Assembly (NCBI GenBank): GCA_021159425.1
Contig: JAGGRU010000204.1
Span: 1 to 10,136 of the forward strand
Source: Sulfurovum sp.
GTDB lineage: Bacteria > Campylobacterota > Campylobacteria > Campylobacterales > Sulfurovaceae
Length of the DNA: 10,136 nt
Direction of reading: 5' to 3'
In this document: in pieces, positions 1 to 5,865 of the stretch
How the letters are laid out: each line of letters opens with the position of its first letter
Position numbering within the stretch: the first letter of the stretch is position 1
The notes under the pieces: generated by a model
Told to the model about the DNA's origin: nothing
What the model saw: the letters and a program-made list of their open reading frames with translations, nothing else
The model's database searches: none
Position numbers and translations under genes: made by a program

Positions 1-126
1 TAGGCGACAAGATTTACTAGGGTGTGTTCAATTATTGGGACTATATATTCCTTTTTCCTAAAATAATTTATACAGAATAGTATCAAAAAGTTGTAAATTA
101 TAAAAATATTACCATTATATTTAAGA
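1..126. other. AT-rich leading stretch, no gene seen
   Basis: No convincing reading frame is visible. Short open stretches at the very edge end at stops at 1-3, 18-20 and 59-61, so the tail of an upstream gene could enter here, but too little is present to identify it. No terminator hairpin was found. Confidence 0.4.
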
Positions 127-159
127 ATTCATATTAAATTCATATTAATAGTTTATAAT
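127..159 (+). promoter_or_regulatory. Putative promoter: 11-bp tandem repeat plus TATAAT
   Basis: ATTCATATTAA occurs twice in perfect tandem at 127-137 and 138-148. After five bases comes TATAAT (154-159), so transcription would start near 166. The two repeats cover the place where a -35 box would be. Periodic AT-rich signals in place of a -35 box are known for Campylobacter sigma-70 promoters. A response regulator of the OmpR/PhoB class, which often binds 11-bp direct repeats upstream of a -10, is the alternative reading. No experimental support is available from sequence alone. Confidence 0.5.
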
Positions 160-248
160 AGTGTTAATCCTTCCTAATGGTTTATGTTTATCTTTCCCGA
201 TATATACATTCTTTATCTCCCTTTTTGCATTAGGAAGGACTAATCACT
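160..248. repeat. Imperfect 20-bp inverted repeat with 48-base loop
   Basis: The left arm (160-179) and right arm (228-248) are reverse complements with 12 consecutive pairs (TCCTTCCTAATG with CATTAGGAAGGA), then one mismatch, three pairs, a one-base bulge and four more pairs. The intervening 180-227 is pyrimidine-rich. A TATAAT box ends one base before the left arm, so a transcript starting near 166 would open with this stem. No U-tract follows the right arm, so it is not an intrinsic terminator. It may be a structured leader, a small RNA, or paired protein-binding sites. A tiny transposon remnant is less likely because no target duplication is seen. Confidence 0.6.
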
Positions 249-278
249 TCAAAATCTATCAATCAATATAAGTTGTGA

Positions 279-284
279 TAAAAT
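279..284 (+). promoter_or_regulatory. -10 box (TGA-TAAAAT) of the methyltransferase gene
   Basis: TAAAAT preceded by TGA (extended -10 form TGn) lies six bases upstream of the ATG at 291. Transcription would therefore begin at or within a few bases of the start codon, giving a leaderless or nearly leaderless mRNA. This agrees with the absence of an AGGA-type ribosome-binding site before 291. Confidence 0.45.
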
Positions 285-290
285 ACTATC

Positions 291-1229
291 ATGACAAAAT
301 CAATGACCTTTACACATCATACTATGCAAGAGATACTTCCCCTGTTGCAAGAATCACTTAGTAAAAACTCTTCTGTCTCTTTTGAAATACTTAATCCCGA
401 TCTAGGTGAAGGCTATGCAGGAAATCTGATAACGATTGAAGATCAAACTTACATCTACAGAGGCTACAAAGCATGGACAGATCTGGCAGAACTTTTAATA
501 TGTAAGATGCTTACAGCCAAAGAGAGCAGTTATCCACTGGTCACCCTGCATTTTCAAAAACTGGAAACCCAAAGCTCTTTTCATCTTGATACTCAAAGTC
601 CTAAAGAAGAGAAGTATGGAACAGAGTCTCACTTCTTTGCAATAAACAAAATGGAAGAGCCGGCATTTCTTTACTACTATCAACAAGCACTTACAAATGT
701 AAAGTTAGAAAACAGAAGCCGTATTTTAAACCTTGGTGTTAATAGGGGAGATGAGTTTGAAGTCATTAAAAACAGATTAAATACTAATAAATATCAAAAT
801 ATGGAACTTATTGGTATAGATCATAGTAAAACAGCCATAGAGTATGCACAGACACAGTTTAAAGAAAATAATGTAAAGTTTTATATAGAAGATATAACGA
901 ATATGGATACTTTGAATTTAGGTAAGTTTGATTTACTTATCAGCATAGGCACACTACAGAGTCCGAGCATTAATTTCAAACCATTTTTTATGTCTCTGGT
1001 ACAAAACTACCTGGAAAAAAATGCTGCCATCATTCTTGGATTTCCAAACTCAAGATGGATAGGTGGTGAGATGGTCTACGGTGCAAAAGCACCCAATTAT
1101 GTCATGTCTGAAATGTCTTTGCTTTTTAATGATGTGATATTCTGTAAAAAATATCTGCAACAGAAGAAGTATAGAGTAACTCTTACAGGTAAACAATACA
1201 TATTTTTGACTGCAACCAAGATACTTTAA
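291..1229 (+). CDS. Class I SAM-dependent methyltransferase
   Basis: The 312-residue product has a C-terminal Rossmann-type methyltransferase fold. Motif I is LNLGVNRGDE (about 146-155), a variant of the usual hydrophobic-x-G-x-G loop. An acidic residue after strand 2 is in GIDHS (D177), DIT follows strand 3 (201-203), and FDLLISIG (213-220) matches the strand-4 post motif. The first about 130 residues form a separate region with no fold I recognise, perhaps substrate-binding. The substrate cannot be named; no nucleic-acid or porphyrin specificity motif is visible. There is no Shine-Dalgarno sequence before ATG 291 or the alternative ATG 303, and a -10 box lies just upstream, so leaderless translation is likely. 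The cytochrome gene follows after 50 bases and has its own good ribosome-binding site. Confidence 0.8.
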   Translation: MTKSMTFTHHTMQEILPLLQESLSKNSSVSFEILNPDLGEGYAGNLITIEDQTYIYRGYKAWTDLAELLICKMLTAKESSYPLVTLHFQKLETQSSFHLDTQSPKEEKYGTESHFFAINKMEEPAFLYYYQQALTNVKLENRSRILNLGVNRGDEFEVIKNRLNTNKYQNMELIGIDHSKTAIEYAQTQFKENNVKFYIEDITNMDTLNLGKFDLLISIGTLQSPSINFKPFFMSLVQNYLEKNAAIILGFPNSRWIGGEMVYGAKAPNYVMSEMSLLFNDVIFCKKYLQQKKYRVTLTGKQYIFLTATKIL

Positions 1230-1279
1230 GATATTTTAGTCATAATCGCATCAAATAAAAATTATTATTAAGGATAATC

Positions 1280-1840
1280 ATGAAAATCAATACACTTTTA
1301 CTCGCAACACTATTACTTACTTCTGCATCAATGGCAGATGAAATGACTGTTAAACAAGAGGGTGTGAAATACATCAAAATGTTGGGTGGGGCACTTAAAA
1401 CTGAACTGCAAAAAGAGATGAAAGCAGACAAAACCGGAGTAGGTGCTGTTACTTTCTGTACCAATGAAGCAACAAAGCTTACAGCAGAGATCAATAGCAA
1501 ACTTCCTGACTATGCCAAAGTAAGAAGAACTGCACTTAAACTGAGAAATGCAGAAAAGAATGCTGCTGATGAACTCGATACAAAGATCATGCAGGAGTAT
1601 GTTGCTTCAATAGAAGCAAAAACATTTACACCTAAAGATATTAAAGTGGTAGAAGACGGTGATGTCACCAGAGTGTACAAACCGCTTCTTGCCAAAAATG
1701 TATGTCTTGTATGTCATGGGAGTAAGATCTCTAAAGTGATCCAAGAAGAGATCACAAAAGGGTATCCTCATGATAAGGCAGTGAACTTTGAAGAGAATTC
1801 ACTTAGAGGTGTAGTAGTTGCTGAGATCAAAAAACATTAA
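1280..1840 (+). CDS. Secreted c-type haem protein, Tll0287-like (DUF3365)
   Basis: The 186-residue product begins with a signal peptide (MKINTLLLATLLLTSASMA, likely cut before DEM) and is predicted to be periplasmic. A single haem c site, CLVCH (C142, C145, H146), sits near the C-terminus after a helical region. The motif order and length fit the Tll0287-like haem domain family (DUF3365), which occurs alone or as a sensor domain. Here it stands alone, so a redox or gas-binding periplasmic role is plausible but unproven. An extra cysteine, C60, is present in VTFC. The start at 1280 is supported by AAGGA at 1270-1274. A weak -10 (CATAAT, 1241-1246) lies upstream. It converges on the NlpC/P60 gene with only 15 bases between stops and no terminator hairpin. 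Confidence 0.8.
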   Translation: MKINTLLLATLLLTSASMADEMTVKQEGVKYIKMLGGALKTELQKEMKADKTGVGAVTFCTNEATKLTAEINSKLPDYAKVRRTALKLRNAEKNAADELDTKIMQEYVASIEAKTFTPKDIKVVEDGDVTRVYKPLLAKNVCLVCHGSKISKVIQEEITKGYPHDKAVNFEENSLRGVVVAEIKKH

Positions 1841-1855
1841 TCTAAACGTATTTAA

Positions 1856-2533
1856 TTAAGCTTCTGTAGTAACTCTCCGTGCAGAGACAAATGTTTTTGC
1901 ATAGTGTCCATGGGTAATTGGAGAGATGATAATTCCTTTCTTTTTGGAAGCAGCATGAATGAACTCTCCATTGCCTATATAAATACCAACATGTGTTACG
2001 GGAATGCCACGTTTTTTGTCTGTTAGGAAAAAGAGAAGATCACCTTTTTGAAGATCCTCTTTATTTACAGATATTCCTTTTTTAGACTGTGCCCAAGCTG
2101 TTCTCGGTAAATTTACATCATGTTTTTTATAAAGATATTGTACATATCCGGAGCAGTCAAAACCTTTAGGTGATGTACCACCCCAAATATATTTCCCGCC
2201 TTTAAAATATTTCGCATAATCAAGTAGTTTTTTCTTATCTGCTTCTGTAAAGTGATACGTTTTTCCTGCTTTTTGTGCTTTAACAGCAAGTTTCTTTACC
2301 TGTTTAAGTCTTTGCTTTGCTGCAGCAGCCATTCGAGCCAAATTTTCTTCTCTGTGCAGCTCATCATACATAGCTTGTTTTGAATATTCTGTTGCTTTTT
2401 GGTTTAGGTACGCATTTTCAGAATGTTGGATAGATTTACTCTCTACGATATTACCTTTTCTGTCGGTAATTTTGAAAAGATTTGCAGAGGAGAGGGTGAT
2501 AAAAGTAAAAATAATGAATAATATTTTATACAT
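1856..2533 (-). CDS. NlpC/P60 family cell-wall peptidase
   Basis: The 225-residue product has a signal peptide (MYKILFIIFTFITLSSA, about 1-17), a charged helical linker (about 30-95) and a C-terminal NlpC/P60 domain (about 105-220). The catalytic set is visible: Cys127 in FDCSGY, His181 in THVGIY and His193 in FIHAAS. The family cleaves peptide bonds in peptidoglycan stems, usually between D-Glu and diaminopimelate. The reading frame stays open to an upstream ATG at 2581. The start at 2533 is preferred because it is preceded by a strong purine-rich site (GGGGAGAGGGA), begins directly with the signal peptide, and lies downstream of the -10 box at 2572-2577, whereas the upstream ATG would lie outside the transcript. 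It is divergent from the operon carrying two YkuD enzymes, suggesting a shared role in cell-wall remodelling. Confidence 0.88.
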   Translation of the reverse strand: MYKILFIIFTFITLSSANLFKITDRKGNIVESKSIQHSENAYLNQKATEYSKQAMYDELHREENLARMAAAAKQRLKQVKKLAVKAQKAGKTYHFTEADKKKLLDYAKYFKGGKYIWGGTSPKGFDCSGYVQYLYKKHDVNLPRTAWAQSKKGISVNKEDLQKGDLLFFLTDKKRGIPVTHVGIYIGNGEFIHAASKKKGIIISPITHGHYAKTFVSARRVTTEA

Positions 2534-2571
2534 TCCCTCTCCCCTTTGCCTTGTCTTAGTACGGTAATAAT

Positions 2572-2577
2572 ATTTTA
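2572..2577 (-). promoter_or_regulatory. -10 box (TGC-TAAAAT) of the NlpC/P60 gene
   Basis: On the minus strand ATGCTAAAAT gives an extended -10 (TGC then TAAAAT), with T-rich tracts upstream (2578-2610) and no -35 consensus. Transcription would start near 2565, leaving a roughly 30-base leader before the ATG at 2533. Confidence 0.55.
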
Positions 2578-2612
2578 GCATAACAAAACAGAGATAAAGA
2601 GAAACTGAAATG

Positions 2613-2641
2613 GTTAACTATTTGTTAACTTTAGCTATAAT
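2613..2641 (+). promoter_or_regulatory. Promoter of the flavoprotein/L,D-transpeptidase operon with doubled GTTAAC site
   Basis: GTTAACT occurs at 2613-2619 and again at 2624-2630, an 11-bp period, followed after five bases by a perfect TATAAT (2636-2641). GTTAAC is itself palindromic, so the pair also reads as TTAAC-N5-GTTAA, one base longer than the TTAAC-N4-GTTAA site of the Campylobacter Crp/Fnr regulator NssR. Either the 11-bp phased signal of Campylobacterota promoters or a regulator site would explain it. Transcription would start at about 2648, at the ATG itself. Confidence 0.55.
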
Positions 2642-2648
2642 GTCATTC

Positions 2649-3800
2649 ATGAATGAAAATATAATTATTATAGGAGGAGGGGCAAGTGCATTGATGCTGG
2701 CTTCTTTACTTCCGAAAAACACTGCAACTGTCATAGAAAGCAATGCTGGTCTTGGAGCCAAGATACTTGTTTCAGGCGGAGGAAAATGTAATATTACCAA
2801 TACAAATATGGGAACAGAGTATTTTCTTGGAGATGAACAGTTCCTACAACCTGCATTAAAACGTTTTAACGAAAAAGCACTTTTGCAATGGCTTGAGAGA
2901 CAGAGACTTATGCCTGTGCTCAGAAAAGAGACGCAATACTTTTGTAAAGATTCAGCCAAAGAACTTTTAAATGTTTTTCTTAAAGAGAGTAGAAAGCAGA
3001 AGATACTTGTAAATGAAAAAGTGTTGGGTGTATCTAAAAGAGATAATGTCTTTTATATAAAAACAGACAAACAAACACTGATGGCAGACAGAGTGGTTGT
3101 GGCTTCCGGAGGTTTAAGCTTTCCTATACTTGGTGCCAGTGGTATCGGATATGAAATTGCAGAACATTTTGGGCACAGCATTGTTAAAACCTCACCCGGA
3201 TTGGTAGGATTTACGGTACAAAAAGAGCAGTTCTTTTTTAAAGCACTCTCCGGAGTCTCTACAGATGTGGTTATAAAAATAGGTGAAACCTTATGTAAAG
3301 GCGGATTGTTGTTCGCGCATAAAGGCTTGAGTGGACCTGCTGTTTTGGATGCTTCACTGTATTGGGAAAAAGGAAAAATTGAGATAGACTTTTTACCGGG
3401 ATTCTCGTGGAACTCTCTAAAGGGAAGTAAAAAACAACTCTCTTCTCTTCTGCCTATGCCTAAACGTGTAACTAAGGCATTTCTGATACAATTTGATATC
3501 GAAGATAAAATGGGGTCTAAATTAACATCAGATGAATTAGCACAGCTTCAATTACTGAACCACTATGCTTTTGCACCGGCAGGCACTTTTGGCTACTCAA
3601 AAGCAGAAGTGACAAAGGGTGGAGTTTGTACTGATGAAGTGGATGCCAAGACGATGATGAGTCAAAAAACAGAGGGGCTTTACTTTACAGGTGAAGTATT
3701 GGATGTAACAGGAAGATTGGGAGGATACAACTTTCAATGGGCATTTTCAAGTGCATATTCTTGTGCAAAATTTTTAACTAGGGGTAAAAATGAAAATTAG
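2649..3800 (+). CDS. HI0933/YhiN/BaiN-family FAD-dependent oxidoreductase
   Basis: The 383-residue flavoprotein starts with the dinucleotide-binding loop IIIIGGGASA (5-14), followed by the family hallmark around KILVSGGGKCNITN (38-51). Near the C-terminus is the second FAD-contacting block, including LYFTGEVLDVTGRLGGYNFQ (344-363). The length matches the family. The family covers YhiN-like proteins of unknown substrate and BaiN of bile-acid-converting clostridia, so only oxidoreductase can be claimed. The frame is open to an ATG at 2610, but the TATAAT box at 2636-2641 falls inside that extension; the ATG at 2649 starts directly with the FAD-binding strand and lies about one base from the expected transcription start, so translation may be leaderless. 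Its last 11 bases overlap the next gene, implying translational coupling. Confidence 0.88.
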   Translation: MNENIIIIGGGASALMLASLLPKNTATVIESNAGLGAKILVSGGGKCNITNTNMGTEYFLGDEQFLQPALKRFNEKALLQWLERQRLMPVLRKETQYFCKDSAKELLNVFLKESRKQKILVNEKVLGVSKRDNVFYIKTDKQTLMADRVVVASGGLSFPILGASGIGYEIAEHFGHSIVKTSPGLVGFTVQKEQFFFKALSGVSTDVVIKIGETLCKGGLLFAHKGLSGPAVLDASLYWEKGKIEIDFLPGFSWNSLKGSKKQLSSLLPMPKRVTKAFLIQFDIEDKMGSKLTSDELAQLQLLNHYAFAPAGTFGYSKAEVTKGGVCTDEVDAKTMMSQKTEGLYFTGEVLDVTGRLGGYNFQWAFSSAYSCAKFLTRGKNEN

Positions 3801-4965
3801 AGTTTTAGTGGCAGTTGTATTTGCAGTAATATTGAGTGGTTGTGTGGGGACACCGGACTCTGAAGGTTGGAAATCATCACAGAAAAATGAATTTTTAAAG
3901 ATCTTGGAAACAGATAAATATTTGTCGATCTGTGATCAACAGGCACTCTATGCAAAAGTGAAAGAGAGCAAAAATTCAAAGCTTATGAGTCAATTACTCA
4001 TAGCATATACAGAAAATCTTGCCAATGGGTGTATTGTGAATACAACAGGTGGCTATAAGCAGGCAGTTTCTGCTTCCGATATAAAAATGCAAATCAAAGC
4101 AGGGCAGAGTATCGAGAAAATACTGAAACCGTATGTTCCTGAGTATAAACAGTTCAATGCATTGGCAGCTAAATATAAACTGCTTGAAGATCCGGTATCT
4201 AAACATAAAGTTCGTCTGAGTATAGAAAGAATTAAAATGATGAAGGCAGGTTTGGGAAAAACCTATGCCTTGGTGAATATTCCTGAATATGTCGTTCGTG
4301 TGATCGAAAATGATAAAGAATCCGTCAATATGAGAGTTGTTGTAGGTACGAGAAAAAATCCAACACCAATCTTCTCTGCAGACTTGAAATACATTGTGCT
4401 CAACCCTACATGGAATGTGCCTGACAGTATTGCCAGAAATGAGATCATTCCGAAAACATTACGAAATCCCGGTTATTTGAAAAGCCACCGTTTGGTGATG
4501 AGGAAAGACTATAATCTTGATTCACCGGCATTGAGTTTCAATTCAGTAAATGCCAGAGCCTATGTGGGAGGAAAAGGACCGGTGCCATTCAAGTTCATTG
4601 AAGTGGCATCTAACCGTAATGCTTTGGGTCGTGTCAAATTTATTTTCCCAAACCATCACTCCGTCTACATGCATGACACACCGGCAAAAAGTCTCTTTAA
4701 AAGAAAGTCACGCGCCTATAGTCACGGTTGTGTAAGGCTTCATAAACCAAAAGATATGCTGGCATTTCTCTCTAAAAATTATACTGCGCATGGTGCTGCG
4801 GATGTCAAATCAAAATATGACAGTAAAAAAACACATTACTTGAAAATTACCAAGCGACTGCCTGTGCATACAGCATATTTGACAACGTATGTGAATGAAA
4901 GTGGTAAACTGTTATCGTTTGGAGATCCGTATGGGTATGACAAGTCACAAAAACTTAACTTTTAA
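3790..4965 (+). CDS. Lipoprotein L,D-transpeptidase (YkuD domain, YcbB-like)
   Basis: The 391-residue protein has a lipoprotein signal ending in LSGC (lipidated Cys18), so it should be membrane-anchored in the periplasm. The YkuD catalytic domain spans about 155-355. It contains the block VLNPTWNVPDSIARNEIIPK (203-222), typical of YcbB-type enzymes, His295 in YMHDTP, and the active-site SHGCVRLH with His312 and nucleophile Cys314. The family makes 3-3 crosslinks between diaminopimelate residues of peptidoglycan, or attaches other partners to them. No separate peptidoglycan-binding domain is recognisable in the first 150 residues. The start is supported by AGGGG a few bases upstream and overlaps the flavoprotein gene by 11 bases. 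The next YkuD gene follows after 11 bases. Confidence 0.9.
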   Translation: MKIRVLVAVVFAVILSGCVGTPDSEGWKSSQKNEFLKILETDKYLSICDQQALYAKVKESKNSKLMSQLLIAYTENLANGCIVNTTGGYKQAVSASDIKMQIKAGQSIEKILKPYVPEYKQFNALAAKYKLLEDPVSKHKVRLSIERIKMMKAGLGKTYALVNIPEYVVRVIENDKESVNMRVVVGTRKNPTPIFSADLKYIVLNPTWNVPDSIARNEIIPKTLRNPGYLKSHRLVMRKDYNLDSPALSFNSVNARAYVGGKGPVPFKFIEVASNRNALGRVKFIFPNHHSVYMHDTPAKSLFKRKSRAYSHGCVRLHKPKDMLAFLSKNYTAHGAADVKSKYDSKKTHYLKITKRLPVHTAYLTTYVNESGKLLSFGDPYGYDKSQKLNF

Positions 4966-4976
4966 GTAGCGTATTT

Positions 4977-5864
4977 ATGGCAAGGGCATGGCTGATTCTG
5001 GCTGATATTCTTGTCACGCTTCTTCTTTTTCTTTCTTTCATACTTTTTTATCTTTATCCTCCCGCTCTTCCTAAAAAAAAGGAAGTCAATACAATGGTTC
5101 AATCTTCACTCATTATACCTTCGGAACAGAATATCACTTTTGAAACGATCATTCAAATATTACCGGAGCAAAATGATACAATGACATATGAGGAGTTTAT
5201 GTCTATGGCAGATGCAAGAATGTATGAGATTATAACTGTAAATCAATTCCTGGACGATACACTTGAAGAGAGACTGACAGATCTTTCAGCAAATATAGGT
5301 GATGCGGTGTTCATTCGTATCTTTAAAAAAGAGTCCATACTGGAAGTGTGGATACGTACTGAAACTGAGTATGAACATTTGAAAGATTACACTATTTGTG
5401 CCTATTCCGGAGAGCTTGGTCCAAAGTTGAAAGAGGGTGACAGACAGTCTCCGGAAGGCTTTTACAAAGTCAAAAAACATCAACTCAATCCAAACAGCAA
5501 GTTTCATCTCTCTTTTAATCTGGGTTACCCAAACAAATATGACAAAGCACACAACCGTACAGGTTCTTTTCTTATGGTGCATGGTAACTGTGTCTCCATA
5601 GGCTGTTATGCCATGACCAATGCAAAGATAGAAGAGATCTATGACTTAGTGGAAAGTGCACTGGAGAAAGGGCAAAAATATGTACAGGTACATGTCTATC
5701 CTTTCCGTATGACAGAAGAGAATATGGCGCTTTATTCAGAAAATGAGTGGTATGACTTCTGGATGAATTTAAAAGAGGGGTATGACTATTTTGAAGCTGA
5801 ACATTTACCACCTCTTGTGAAAGTAGAAAATAAATCCTACACTATCCATGAAGGAAACGAGTAG
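4977..5864 (+). CDS. Membrane-anchored YafK/DpaA-type YkuD-domain enzyme
   Basis: The 295-residue protein has one N-terminal membrane helix (about 6-27), a linker, and a YkuD-type domain (about 108-245) facing the periplasm. Highly characteristic stretches match E. coli YafK (DpaA): CAYSGELGPKLKEGDRQSPE (141-160), MVHGNCVSIGCYAMTN (200-215) with His202 and likely nucleophile Cys210, YPFRMTEENM (241-250) and FWMNLKEGYDYF (261-272). DpaA is known to cut the bond joining Braun lipoprotein to peptidoglycan rather than to form crosslinks. Campylobacterota are not known to have Braun lipoprotein, so the substrate here is open. No good Shine-Dalgarno sequence precedes ATG 4977, which fits coupling to the upstream gene 11 bases away. 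Its stop is one base from the stop of the convergent kinase gene. Confidence 0.88.
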   Translation: MARAWLILADILVTLLLFLSFILFYLYPPALPKKKEVNTMVQSSLIIPSEQNITFETIIQILPEQNDTMTYEEFMSMADARMYEIITVNQFLDDTLEERLTDLSANIGDAVFIRIFKKESILEVWIRTETEYEHLKDYTICAYSGELGPKLKEGDRQSPEGFYKVKKHQLNPNSKFHLSFNLGYPNKYDKAHNRTGSFLMVHGNCVSIGCYAMTNAKIEEIYDLVESALEKGQKYVQVHVYPFRMTEENMALYSENEWYDFWMNLKEGYDYFEAEHLPPLVKVENKSYTIHEGNE

Positions 5865-5865
5865 A

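Noticed and set aside
1..60. Possible end of an upstream insertion sequence or gene (GGGTGTGTTCAATTATTGGG)
   Set aside because: The stretch looked like a transposon end, but with no matching second end or transposase in the window it cannot be supported.
160..248. Inverted repeat as a miniature transposon (MITE)
   Set aside because: Bases outside the arms show no target duplication, the arms do not resemble the IS30 ends, and the adjacent TATAAT favours a transcribed structure.
2534..2581. N-terminal extension of the NlpC/P60 protein from an ATG at 2581
   Set aside because: It would place charged residues before the signal peptide and lies upstream of the predicted transcription start. The ATG at 2533 has a strong RBS.
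2610..2648. N-terminal extension of the flavoprotein from ATG 2610
   Set aside because: The extension contains the TATAAT box at 2636-2641 and adds residues before the FAD-binding strand. The ATG at 2649 fits the family start.
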